Shown here piece by piece: positions 25,418-36,600 of a DNA stretch of 64,000 nucleotides. The notes under the pieces are model-generated. The model worked only from the letters and a program-made list of their open reading frames with translations. It made no database searches and had not been told where the DNA came from. Positions within the stretch are counted from its first letter, which is position 1, and each line of letters starts with the position of its first letter. The translations under genes and the position numbers were made by a program. Origin of the DNA: Paenibacillus pabuli NBRC 13638 (GTDB lineage Bacteria > Bacillota > Bacilli > Paenibacillales > Paenibacillaceae); the NCBI RefSeq assembly GCF_001514495.1, contig NZ_BCNM01000009.1, forward strand, positions 186,001 through 250,000, in the 5' to 3' direction.

Positions 25418-27263
25418 CCGTAACGCTGAAGTTCGTTCAGATGGGGGTGCACAAGCACCGTCAGGGTCCGGTTCCGATGCAGGCGCAGACCAGAGTAAAC
25501 GTACCTCCTTCAAAGCGATGATGTCCTATGCCAAACCCCATAAATGGGCCTTTGCGGGTATCTTTCTCTGCTCCCTGCTTGGTATTTCCGCAGATCTGCT
25601 CCAGCCTTATCTGGTGAAGATCGCAATCGATGATCATCTGGCGATTGGTCAGACCAGTGTAGGCTTCCTTGTCGAGTTGGCAGCAGTCTTTTTGGGGCTC
25701 GCTGTGGTCAGTTTTATTTTTACGTATGTACAAAACAATCTGCTGCAGCATGTCGGTCAGAATATCGTTTCTCGCATCCGTAAGGACCTGTTCAAGCATA
25801 TCTCCAAAATGTCGATGTCTTTCTTCGATCGCTTTCATATCGGCAGTCTGGTGACGAATGTATCCAGCGATACGGAAACGATCAGCAGTTTCTTCACCCA
25901 GGTGCTGCTCAGTCTCATCCGGGATGGCATGATGCTGGTGCTCATAATCGTCTTTATGTTCCAGCTCGATCCGGTACTGGCGGGGTATTCCCTCATCGTG
26001 TTGCCTGTGATCGCCATCGTAGCTGTATTATTTCGGAGCCAACTTCGCAGGGCTTATCAGAATGCCCGAACTCGTCTCTCCCGTTTGATTGCCTTCACGG
26101 CAGAGAACCTGTCCGGCATGTTTTTGATCCAGGCCTTCCATCAGGAAGAGGAGCAGAAGAAAAGATTCACGGAACAGAACCAACTTCACTTGAAGGCCAA
26201 CATCACGCAAGCCCGCTCCAATGTCATATTCAACCGGACGTTTGATATTCTCGGCAATGCGGCGCTCGTCATGATGGTCTGGCTTGGAGGACGCGCCGTG
26301 CTGGGTGAATCACTGCAGGTGGGTGTACTCTATGCATTTATCAGTTATATCCGTCAGTTCTTCCAGCCGATTAACCAGATCACCATGCAATGGAACACAT
26401 TCCAGTCAACCACCGTATCCATGGATCGGATCTGGAACATTCTGAGTACCCGTCCTGAAGTCGCTGACCCGAAACCCGAACTCGCGTCTACACTTGAACC
26501 ACGCAACGTGATGGGGCAGATTGATTTTAATGATGTATCGTTCGGCTATCGGCCAGATCGCCCCCTGATCCAGCATATGAATCTGCATCTCTATCCGGGT
26601 GAGATGGTAGGCATTGTAGGCACTACAGGGGCTGGCAAAAGTACACTGATCTCCCTGCTCAATCGCTTTTACGATGTGAATCAGGGCAGCATCGAGATTG
26701 ATGGCACAGACATTCGCCATTTCCCGCAGGCCAGTCTTCATCGGATCGTTGGTCTGATCCAGCAGGAACCGTTCCTTTTCTCAGGCTCCATCATTGATAA
26801 TGTACGCATGTTTCGCGAGGATATCACCCGAGAACAAGCTATTCAGGCCTGCCGATTTGTCGGGGCGCATGCGATGATTTCACGTTTGCCGCAAGGCTAT
26901 GATACGCGTCTTTCGGAACGCGGAAGCGGTCTGTCCGCCGGAGAGCGACAACTGATATCGTTTGCCCGGATCGTGGTCTTTCAGCCCCGAGTGCTCATAT
27001 TGGATGAAGCAACCGCGAATCTGGATTCGCATACCGAACAGTTGGTACAACAGGCGCTGGAATCCGTCTCTCAGGGAAGAACAACGATTGTGATTGCACA
27101 TCGTCTCTCTACGGTCATGCATGCAGATCGGATTCTCGTGATGGAAAATGGTGAAATTGTGGAGGAAGGCTCCCATCAGAAGTTGATTGAAGCCGAAGGG
27201 GTATATGCCGATCTCTACACTCATGCGCGTGAAGCTGGTAATGACTCGGCGATCTCTGGATAG
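25410..27263 (+). CDS. ABC exporter half-transporter with catalytic ATP site (BmrD/YheH-like)
   Basis: A 617-residue half-transporter. A polar N-terminal extension of about 35 residues precedes six helices and an ATPase domain. Walker A is GTTGAGKST, the signature is LSAGERQLISFARIV (non-canonical, as in BmrD) and Walker B is VLILDEATANLD with the catalytic Glu. It complements the degenerate site of the overlapping upstream gene, giving an asymmetric heterodimer. GGAGGAGGGG lies just before the ATG. Both genes end at the terminator near 27368-27400. Confidence 0.93.
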   Translation: MTNRNAEVRSDGGAQAPSGSGSDAGADQSKRTSFKAMMSYAKPHKWAFAGIFLCSLLGISADLLQPYLVKIAIDDHLAIGQTSVGFLVELAAVFLGLAVVSFIFTYVQNNLLQHVGQNIVSRIRKDLFKHISKMSMSFFDRFHIGSLVTNVSSDTETISSFFTQVLLSLIRDGMMLVLIIVFMFQLDPVLAGYSLIVLPVIAIVAVLFRSQLRRAYQNARTRLSRLIAFTAENLSGMFLIQAFHQEEEQKKRFTEQNQLHLKANITQARSNVIFNRTFDILGNAALVMMVWLGGRAVLGESLQVGVLYAFISYIRQFFQPINQITMQWNTFQSTTVSMDRIWNILSTRPEVADPKPELASTLEPRNVMGQIDFNDVSFGYRPDRPLIQHMNLHLYPGEMVGIVGTTGAGKSTLISLLNRFYDVNQGSIEIDGTDIRHFPQASLHRIVGLIQQEPFLFSGSIIDNVRMFREDITREQAIQACRFVGAHAMISRLPQGYDTRLSERGSGLSAGERQLISFARIVVFQPRVLILDEATANLDSHTEQLVQQALESVSQGRTTIVIAHRLSTVMHADRILVMENGEIVEEGSHQKLIEAEGVYADLYTHAREAGNDSAISG

Positions 27264-27367
27264 CACATTAGCGTACCGAATCATGTGAGGTTTAATGCAC
27301 GAGGTGAACCCACGAGGTTGAGCGCTATCCTGTGTACTCGCCTGCCTCATCTCGCGCGCCCACGCTG

Positions 27368-27403
27368 AACATGCCGCTCTGCGATGCAGGCGGCATGTTT
27401 GTT
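27368..27403 (+). terminator. Terminator of the ABC exporter operon
   Basis: AACATGCCG (27368-27376) pairs with CGGCATGTT (27391-27399), with inner CTGC/GCAG pairing; T-rich sequence follows. Confidence 0.8.
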
Positions 27404-27443
27404 TGGTATATTTTCCAGGAAATGATGATAAGGAGGTGTAATA

Positions 27444-27959
27444 ATGAAACCTGAATCATATGTATCATCGGGCTCGGAGGCTGAGCATCAGTATATCAGC
27501 TACCGCCGTTCAACGGCTCTATGGAAAGGAACCTTGTGTCTTCTGTTCCTGTTATTATGTGTAACCCTGTTATGGATCATCTATGACGAGTATGCTGGAC
27601 AACTGGAGACATTATATTATTTCATCGCAGCTATTCTTGGCATGTGGTTGATCGGTCCCTTATTCTTCATGTTCCTGTTCCGGGCAACCGCAAGTTCTAC
27701 CGTACTATTATCCTGGAATGATGAAGGGGTTCATACCCGTAAACAGACTATTCTCTGGAATGAAATTCGTAAGATTGAGCTTGCCTCTCCTGCCTTCAGC
27801 AAATGGATCTTGTCCGCATCGCCCATGATTGCTCTATACCTGAAAGATGGCTCCCGGCGCCATATCCAGACCGATCACCTGTTTACGAAAAAAGAGCGGA
27901 GGCGGGCAATAGTCCTCCTGCAGGAGACACTGCGCAAGAAACAGCAGCAGGACACCTGA
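27444..27959 (+). CDS. Two-helix membrane protein with PH-like (YcxB-type) domain
   Basis: A 171-residue protein. Two adjacent membrane helices (about 28-48 and 57-79) are followed by a cytosolic beta-rich segment (VLLSWNDEGVHTRKQTILWNEIRKIELASPAF, then ALYLKDGSRRHIQTDHL) typical of YcxB/PH-like domains, and a basic C-terminal helix. AAGGAGG lies 7 nt before the ATG. The function of this family is not known. It lies alone between the exporter terminator and the convergent Lrp gene. Confidence 0.65.
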   Translation: MKPESYVSSGSEAEHQYISYRRSTALWKGTLCLLFLLLCVTLLWIIYDEYAGQLETLYYFIAAILGMWLIGPLFFMFLFRATASSTVLLSWNDEGVHTRKQTILWNEIRKIELASPAFSKWILSASPMIALYLKDGSRRHIQTDHLFTKKERRRAIVLLQETLRKKQQQDT

Positions 27960-27973
27960 AATCCAGCTTCACA

Positions 27974-28405
27974 TCATTCTGACTTTTCAACAGCGACAGA
28001 CAGGTTCATTTTGTAATTCCCATAAGGCAAAATGGCTTCCAGCAAGCTGCCCAGCTGTTCCATCGTTCCTGTGCGTACTCGCATCAAGTAGCAGCCTTCG
28101 CCGCTGATCCGGTGAACCTCCACGATGTCTTCGCGTGCAGCCACGAACTCACGGAAGGCGGCATGCCTGTCACCCGAATTCAGAAAAATCGTCACAAAGG
28201 CCTGAAGGCCCAAGCCGAGGCGTTCCTGGTTCCATTTTACTGTATAGCCTTCAAGAACACCCAAATCATGCAGCTTGCGCACTCTCGCACCTACAGCCTG
28301 TCCAGTCAGATGCACCTCTTCGCCGATCTCTTTATGAGAGCGTTTGGAGTCTCGAATCAGGCTTTGCAGAATACGGATATCGGTATCATCTATCGTTTCA
28401 TTCAT
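27974..28405 (-). CDS. Lrp/AsnC-family transcriptional regulator
   Basis: A 143-residue feast/famine regulator. The N-terminal HTH (ETIDDTDIRILQSLIRDSKR, then EVHLTGQAVGARVRKLHDLGVL) joins a RAM ligand-binding domain (about 65-140, with GEGCYLMRVRTG). Such proteins form octamers and respond to amino acids. ATG at 28405 is chosen; TTG at 28426 lacks a ribosome site. It is divergent from the MBL hydrolase gene with about 130 bp between them, so it may regulate that gene as well as itself. Confidence 0.88.
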   Translation of the reverse strand: MNETIDDTDIRILQSLIRDSKRSHKEIGEEVHLTGQAVGARVRKLHDLGVLEGYTVKWNQERLGLGLQAFVTIFLNSGDRHAAFREFVAAREDIVEVHRISGEGCYLMRVRTGTMEQLGSLLEAILPYGNYKMNLSVAVEKSE

Positions 28406-28533
28406 ATTATTCCGCAATCCTTTCAACTTGAAATTAAAGCAGCCTGTTTTCTTTCAGTGTGTCATTTACGCCGCTAAACGGGTTGTATAACATATAGGAT
28501 CATAACATTAATTCCCGAAGGAGTGCAGGTTCA

Positions 28534-29313
28534 ATGAAAATTCAATTGATTCGTAATGCTACATTATGGCTGGAATATGGCGGTTTGAATATACTGGTTG
28601 ATCCCATGTTGATGGATAAAGAAGTCATGCCTGCTTTTCCGAACACGCCCAATGAGCTGCGCAATCCAAGAGTGTCTTTGCCTGAGACGGAAACGGATTA
28701 TATGAATCCGGATCTGCTGATCGTTACGCATACCCACCCCGATCACTGGGATGAAGCAGCAGCCAACCAACTCCGCAAGGATGTGCCTCTGCTGTGCCAG
28801 CCAGGAGATGAGGCTGTCTTCACAGGAGCCGGATTTACCAACGTTACCGCTGTTGATGAGAAGCACGAGTACCACTCCGTACGTTTTGCCCGCACTTCAG
28901 GACATCACGGAACCGGGGAAATTGGCGAACGTATGGGCAAGGTGTCTGGGTTTGTATTGGAAGCGGATGGAGAACCTATCTCATATATCGCCGGAGATAC
29001 GATCTGGTGTGAAGAGCCAGCCGAAGCCATTCGTCAATATCAGCCTGAAGTCATTGTGGTGAATGCTGGCGGTGCCCGTTTCGTGGAAGGCGATCCAATC
29101 ACGATGGACGGTCCTGACGTTGCTTCCGTGAAACGCCATGCACCGGATGCGCATGTCATCGCTGTTCATATGGATGCCATTAACCATTGCATGATGTCCC
29201 GAGCGGATCTAGCCAGTTATCTGGCATCCGAGCAGTTGGACGGACAGGTGCTCATTCCGCGCGATGGGGAGAGTTTTGTGTTTGAAGCGGGGGCCGGGCG
29301 GAAGTTGAAGTAA
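28534..29313 (+). CDS. MBL-fold metal-dependent hydrolase (UlaG-like)
   Basis: A 259-residue metallo-beta-lactamase-fold protein. The metal motif is THTHPDHWDEAA (HxHxDH, near residue 66), followed by the His of RTSGHHGTGEIG and the Asp of YIAGDTIW. The short type without C-terminal additions resembles UlaG-like lactonases and the UPF0173 group, but the substrate is unknown. AAGGAG is 11 nt before the ATG. It is monocistronic, faces the terminator at 29525-29566 and is probably controlled by the divergent Lrp protein. Confidence 0.85.
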   Translation: MKIQLIRNATLWLEYGGLNILVDPMLMDKEVMPAFPNTPNELRNPRVSLPETETDYMNPDLLIVTHTHPDHWDEAAANQLRKDVPLLCQPGDEAVFTGAGFTNVTAVDEKHEYHSVRFARTSGHHGTGEIGERMGKVSGFVLEADGEPISYIAGDTIWCEEPAEAIRQYQPEVIVVNAGGARFVEGDPITMDGPDVASVKRHAPDAHVIAVHMDAINHCMMSRADLASYLASEQLDGQVLIPRDGESFVFEAGAGRKLK

Positions 29314-29688
29314 AATTCTAAGTTCCCTCTTTGCACGCGCAATCCCAGGTATTTACCTTAATAGCGAGTCCTGGGTTGGTTAGAATGGCTGCACCACGCT
29401 AATCTGCAAAATAAGGTGGCGTACGATTCGTTAGAAGCTGGAATACATTAGAGATTCCTTTTGTGGCACTCCACATGGGATGAATACGCTTTGCCACACG
29501 TAAAGGCGGAACACTGTGCACTACAAAAAAGGCTGAATGCGTATAAACTCGCATCCAGCCTTTTTTCTAATCGGAAGTCACAGCAATCCGGCGGTTATTC
29601 TACCATCAAAGTGCCTCATATTTCCTTGTTCTGCGATTCCTCTGTCTCCTTTGTTCATTGTGCAACTCGCATGATTCTTCCTGCTTGA
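29314..29688. other. Intergenic region between convergent genes
   Basis: No gene is supported: the 75-codon frame at 29461-29688 runs through the terminator hairpin and lacks a ribosome site. Besides the terminator, the region has a small CCCAGG/CCTGGG dyad near 29346-29376. Confidence 0.6.
29525..29566. terminator. Strong bidirectional terminator
   Basis: A 17-bp stem (29525-29541 with 29550-29566, one mismatch) has A6 on one side and T6 on the other, so it works for both the MBL gene and abfA. Confidence 0.92.
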
Positions 29689-31357
<1,669 letters not shown>

Positions 31358-31373
31358 AAATGGAGGAACACAT

Positions 31374-32282
31374 GTGATCAGAGCAAATACCGATGCCGAA
31401 TGGCTGCCCCTATACGAGGCACTCGCGAGTGAGGTCCGTCTGCAGATTATCAGACTTGTCGCGGAGACCCCTATGAACGTGAAGGACATTGCCGCATCAC
31501 TTGGCCTGAGCAGTGCAATCGTAACCATGCATGTTCGCAAGCTTCAGGATGTGGGCATCATCCAGTCCAAAATGATTCGCAAGGATGGAGGTACGCACAA
31601 AATGAACAGCCTGGCTGTAGATTGGATCGGTATCTCCATGCCACAGGAAACCGGGGCCGCCCGCAAGCTTCATGAAGTAGCAATCCCTGTCGGGCATTAT
31701 ACCCATTTTGATGTATATCCGACCTGTGGTCTGGCTACCTCGAATCAGGTCATTGGACAGTATGATGACCCACGCTATTTTCTGGACCCCGAACGGATGC
31801 ATGCCCATATTCTCTGGTTCGGACGTGGATTCGTGGAATACAAAATTCCAAATTATATCTTGTCAGGCCAACAGATCAGTGCCATTGAATTGTCTCTTGA
31901 GATAGGCTCCGAAGCACCTTCAGTCAATCCGAACTGGCCCTCGGACATTACATTTATGCTCAACGGAATCCGGTTAGGTGAATGGACAAGCCCTGGAGAT
32001 TCGGGAAATGGACGCGGGATGTTTACTCCCGAATGGTGGAGCGACAGTGTCAATCAGTACGGTATGCTCAAGGTACTGCGGATTACGCATGAGGGGACAT
32101 TCATCGATGGACAGCATATGTCCGAAATTACGCTTGCAGATATTCCTGTGGAACGCAACCAATGGACATTGCGCCTCTCCGTGGAGGAAGATGCGCAGCA
32201 TGTGGGCGGACTGACGTTATATGGTCAGGGATTCGGCAACTATGATCAAGATATCCTGTTCCGTCTGTACTATCAGGATTGA
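31374..32282 (+). CDS. ArsR-like winged-helix regulator with large C-terminal domain
   Basis: A 302-residue protein. Residues about 10-85 form an ArsR-type winged helix (LYEALASEVRLQIIRLVAE, then VKDIAASLGLSSAIVTMHVRKLQ). Residues 105-300 form a beta-rich domain (HYTHFDVYPTCGLATSN, DPRYFLDPERMHAHILWFGRGFVEY, LTLYGQGFGNYDQDI), which reads like a sugar-binding jelly-roll fused to the repressor. ArsR proteins normally have about 100 residues. GTG at 31374 is forced: the ATG at 31372 is followed directly by a stop in its frame, and GGAGG is 7 nt upstream. Divergence from abfA suggests an arabinose-linked repressor. Confidence 0.8.
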   Translation: MIRANTDAEWLPLYEALASEVRLQIIRLVAETPMNVKDIAASLGLSSAIVTMHVRKLQDVGIIQSKMIRKDGGTHKMNSLAVDWIGISMPQETGAARKLHEVAIPVGHYTHFDVYPTCGLATSNQVIGQYDDPRYFLDPERMHAHILWFGRGFVEYKIPNYILSGQQISAIELSLEIGSEAPSVNPNWPSDITFMLNGIRLGEWTSPGDSGNGRGMFTPEWWSDSVNQYGMLKVLRITHEGTFIDGQHMSEITLADIPVERNQWTLRLSVEEDAQHVGGLTLYGQGFGNYDQDILFRLYYQD

Positions 32283-32293
32283 ACGAATAACCC

Positions 32294-32334
32294 AAAAAAC
32301 CTTCCATCCGCTGAACTGGCAGAGATGGAAGGTT
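32294..32334 (-). terminator. Terminator of the NlpC/P60 gene
   Basis: AACCTTCCATC / GATGGAAGGTT (32298-32308, 32324-32334) is a perfect 11-bp stem followed on the minus strand by T6. It may also end the + strand regulator gene. Confidence 0.85.
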
Positions 32335-32380
32335 CTAAAGATGAGTATAGAATGTTCTGAATTAATATGTACGCACGGAT

Positions 32381-33196
32381 TTAGAGCGCACTTCCACCAA
32401 ACAGGAACCGATACTCCCAGTGTTTGCCGGAGATGTCGCTAATCGTCACACCGCCACCAGCATTGGAGTAGGTATGCAGTACTTTGCCATCCCCGAGATA
32501 GATGCCCGTGTGGGTAATGGTTGCCTTGGATTTATTCATGCCAGAGTAGGATGATGCCGAGCTGCCTTTATAAGACATAAAGTACATCAGATCACCACGC
32601 TTCAGATTTTTCCAATGAGTCGTACCACTACCCTTGGCTTTCACATAGGCTCCTTGTTTACGTGAATCGGACGGAAGCTTGATTCCGAGCGCATCCATAA
32701 ATGCCTGGCGGACAAAGCTTGAACAGTCGAACGTAGCCGTACTGTTACGACTTGCACCAAACTCATAAGGCGTTCCCCAATATTTCATACCAGCAGCTAT
32801 GACTTTCTCCACAGAAGCACTGCCTGTAACAGACGTACTGCTGCCTGAACCAGACCCACTGGTACTGCCACTTCCTGTTGTCGTGCTGCCTTTCACGGCT
32901 TGTGTATATTTTGAAGAAGAAGATATGTATCCTGTCCGGTTACCGGAGTCCTTAACTTTATACCAGCCAGATCCGGATTTTTGCAGCACCTTCACAGTCT
33001 CCCCTTTTGGCACCATACGAACAATGCTTGCTGAAGAAGATGGTGATGTACGCAAGTTTACTCCCCAGATGACTTTAACTTTTGAGTTTTCAACGGCGGC
33101 TGCCGATGCGGGTGTCGTTAATGCTCCTGTTGTCAGACTTCCCATCAGCATCGTTGCTGTTACACTTGCGGTAATGATCTTGCTTTTCCAGTTCAT
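32381..33196 (-). CDS. Secreted SH3b-NlpC/P60 peptidoglycan hydrolase
   Basis: A 271-residue exported endopeptidase. The signal peptide ends near residue 33 (TPASAAA). A bacterial SH3 domain (about 38-95, VNLRTSPSSSASIV..GWYKVK) is followed by a Ser/Gly linker (100-128) and the NlpC/P60 domain (129-271). Catalytic Cys158 (FDCSSF), His229 (THTGIYLG) and His241 are present. It cleaves cell-wall stem peptides such as D-Glu-mDAP bonds. GGGGG lies 11 nt before the ATG. Its 5' leader is long. Confidence 0.93.
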   Translation of the reverse strand: MNWKSKIITASVTATMLMGSLTTGALTTPASAAAVENSKVKVIWGVNLRTSPSSSASIVRMVPKGETVKVLQKSGSGWYKVKDSGNRTGYISSSSKYTQAVKGSTTTGSGSTSGSGSGSSTSVTGSASVEKVIAAGMKYWGTPYEFGASRNSTATFDCSSFVRQAFMDALGIKLPSDSRKQGAYVKAKGSGTTHWKNLKRGDLMYFMSYKGSSASSYSGMNKSKATITHTGIYLGDGKVLHTYSNAGGGVTISDISGKHWEYRFLFGGSAL

Positions 33197-33632
33197 GATG
33201 TCGTGTTCCCCCTGATGTTACAGAATTTTAACCTGGCCTCATTCGCCGGGCTTGCCCCATTGTAAAACGGCTGTCCATAACGATCATCAGTCCAAAGTCC
33301 TGTATTCGATTTGGCATGCTTGAGCACTAAGAATCAGGGAAAATGCTCACACCAATTGGCTAAAACTACCGGAAAACTCTCATTTTTCAATGGTTAAATT
33401 ATTGTAACTTTTTGCTGTGTCTCATTTTCTGTAGAAATTAAACTTAAACCGTTGATCATGCAAAAAGTGCGTCAGATGACCTATCTTTTAATATTCGAAT
33501 TCGATATATGGTAAACATTACTATGTTTCATTTGAAGGTCAAGCTGCCTGCATTCAACTTAAACTCTCTCCAATATGCAGAAAAAGCCGGAGATTTCTCC
33601 CCGGCTGTACTCCTGATTCTAATATGAATCAA
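33197..33632. other. Intergenic region: NlpC/P60 leader and GH48 terminator
   Basis: No gene is visible in 436 bases. The part next to the NlpC gene is GC-rich and contains GGGGCAAGCCCGGCGAATG on the minus strand, as in structured leaders, but I could not match it to a known riboswitch. The GH48 terminator occupies 33581-33606. Confidence 0.5.
33581..33606 (-). terminator. Terminator of the cellulase operon
   Basis: On the minus strand AGCCGG-GGAG / CTC-CGGCT (33606-33585) is followed by T5. It lies 27 nt after the GH48 stop. Confidence 0.8.
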
Positions 33633-36600
33633 TTATGGCTCAATGCCCCATGCGTTGACCCCGTCAATATAGGCGGTCACTTTATTCCAGACACTGAATG
33701 CCGTTTGGGTAGCATCAAAGGAATAATCATTCGTCTGATCAAAAGTGGTCCAGTTGTCCTTCGAGAAGCGCCCCTGGATAACTCCCGTCTCTGCTCCGGC
33801 AGCCAGGCTGCCTGCTCCGGATTTGAATCCAACCTCCAGATACGTATCCGCTGTACCCTTGGCCGGATCTACCGTCACAAAGCGGGCTTCTACGTTGCCG
33901 CTGCCAATCTCGGCATAATCACACCAGAAACTCAGATCAGATGCACTGTCCTTCGTAAAATAATACCGAAGCTTCACCTGGCTCAGATCTACCGCTGTCG
34001 TGCCTGTGTTCTTGATATTGAACTGCGGGGTCACCGCATTGCCTGACGTCCCTGAACCACCATTGCGGTATTGCACTTCAAGTGCACCTGTTGTTACAGG
34101 AGGCGCTGTTGGTGTCACCGTCACTACATTGGAAAAGGTCTGGCCGCTTGCATTTACTGCCACCACCCGGTAATTGTATGCGGTACCGTTCACTGCCGTG
34201 GCATCCGTGTAAGTCAGTGCCGTCAGACCTGTAGCCAGATCGGTGTAGGTTCCACCTGCAACCGAGCGTTGTACCTTGTAACTTGCAGCTCCGGTCGATG
34301 CGGTCCATGTCAGCACAGCCTGATTATTGCCCGCCGTTCCCGTAAGGGTTAACACTCCCGGAACGACTGTTCCCGCTTGCGGAGTAGCAGACGCTTGAGC
34401 AGAAGGTGCAGATTCGCCAGCTGTATTGACAGCAGTCACCACATAATAGTACGTTTTGCCATTCGTCAATCCCGTATCTGTGAAGGTGCCGCCTGTAACC
34501 CCTGTTGCTACGGGTGTATACGGACCCCCGTTCACTTCTGCACGTTTTACAGTATAAGAAGAGGCATTGGAGGCAGTATTCCAGTTCAGAACGACCTCTT
34601 CACTGCCCGCTGCAGCTGTCAGACCAGCTGGAGCTGCTGGCACCTGAACCCCTGGACCTCCGGCATCACCAAGGAGACGATCATATTCGCCATACGCGGT
34701 AGCCATATCCACCTGTGACCAGAACCGGTGATAGGTAAAGGTTGGTGCACCATTTTCCCATTGTTTCGTTGTTGGGTTGTAAGACGTTCTGTACTTGTTA
34801 TCCAGATAAGCCCAAGCCGGATCCTGCTTGATTGCCGGACGCAGATCGGAATAACCGATATATACACCGTTACCGCCTTTCGCCGGATCGGAAGGTACGC
34901 CTGCTGTACCAGGAATCGTGTTACCCTGACCGAAGGTACCTGACCAATTCGCCGGGATGTAAATTTCTTTGGCGAAGAAACGGAAATAGTCTTTACGCTC
35001 CTCTTCTGTAACAATCCCCACACCATCATTATAGTCCCAAGCCGTATCAAGCAGCGACTCGGCCAAATCCTTCGCTTCCTGACCTTTTGCACTCAGCGTG
35101 CCGCTCTCCGCCTGGGTTCCTGCCGCAAAGAAAGTCAGCGCCTTGATGTAACTTCCCAGTACCCCCGTGTCCTGCACTGGATCTTTGGTAACCGCATGGA
35201 AGTTCGGATTATTCGTAAACGTGCTGAATCCGTTCCATTTATCCGGTTGTCCCTGCCATTCCTGACCGCCTGGAATCCAGAATTCACCCGGAGCAGGTGT
35301 AGTCGCAACCTGAACATTGGTTCCGCCCAAGATGCGCTGTCCAGCTGTGTTCAGATAATAGCCTTGTTCATCCGTTACAGGACGCTCCCCTACAAACACA
35401 TAATCCTTGGACCAATCGATCCACTTCGTAATGACCTTCTTGGCCATCTTGAAGTTCTCGGAGCTGAGGTCACCGCTCTCGGCAAGAATGTAATACATCT
35501 CCGCCACCCGCTCCAGCGGCCATGCCTGAAATCCAAACCAGGTGTTGGAATCCGGATCACGATATACAGGTGCTTCCTGATAAGCCATGTCATAGAATGT
35601 GCTGACTCCTGCCGGATATGCCCCGTACGAACCGCCAATGCTGTTGGTTGCTCCCCCGCCGATGGCCCCTTCATGGGATTGCAGCCAGTTATAGAATTCC
35701 AGCTGACGCTTCAGCGTGGCATTCCAGTCTGCTTGGGCAGTAGCTGATTTCGGAATCAAGCCGCCAGCCGGATCAGACAAGGCATAGGCTGCAACCGGAT
35801 TCTGATAGGCCTGATGGGTATGACTCGCTCCAATGCGCCATGCCCAGTCCCCGCCTTGACCCAAACCACCTCCCCATGACGTATACCAGGCCATGAGATA
35901 CATGTTGGAATCCTTGCCTGTTCCCGCACTTGGCGTACCGTTCTTCGCACTGCCGATCTTCTGGAAGTACTTGTCGTACATGCCATAGCGCAGATAGTCT
36001 CCCATCTTCTTCGCTTTATCCAGATATTCCGTATTGTTATATCCCATTTCTTTCGCCCAGTAGAGCACCTGCACCGCACGTGCATCGGCATCCGTTGCAT
36101 TGGTGTAACGCCACTGTGCTGACGGTGCCTGATTCTCCTTCGTAAACAGGCTCATGAACCCCTCGTTTGCTTTACCAAATGATTTATCATCCTGCGATGG
36201 GTGAGGAATGGCCTCCCACACGGACTCCTGCTCCCCACGCTGGAACGTATTCACATACGACGTTGTATGGGATGGATTCAGCAGATTCCCGTATCCGTAC
36301 CAGTTATCCACGTCGATAAGCCAGTGCATCAGATAAGTCTGATTATTCCCATAGGATGCCTTGAATTCGGCATCCAGTGGATCTTTCCCCGCTGCATATT
36401 GCCCATTAAGTGTGGATGGATACTGGTCCGGGAACGGCTTTTCCGCTGCATACGTGGCAGGGCTGTTCGGGTTGTAGAAGCTCATGGTTGGCTGCTCTTC
36501 CTTGCCATCACCCTCATTGACCGGGATAATGTACTTCTCCATGCTGTCCCAAGCTGCTTCAAGCTTAGACCAGTCCCCAGTATAGTGACCGTACATGGTC

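Noticed and set aside
29461..29688. 75-codon frame downstream of the MBL hydrolase
   Set aside because: It reads through the strong bidirectional terminator and lacks a ribosome site.
33197..33420. Possible riboswitch (c-di-AMP/ydaO-like) in the NlpC/P60 leader
   Set aside because: The minus-strand leader has GGGGCAAGCCCGGCGAATG, which recalls such elements, and wall hydrolases are common targets. I could not align the conserved core in order, so it is described only as an unassigned leader. A covariance-model search would decide.
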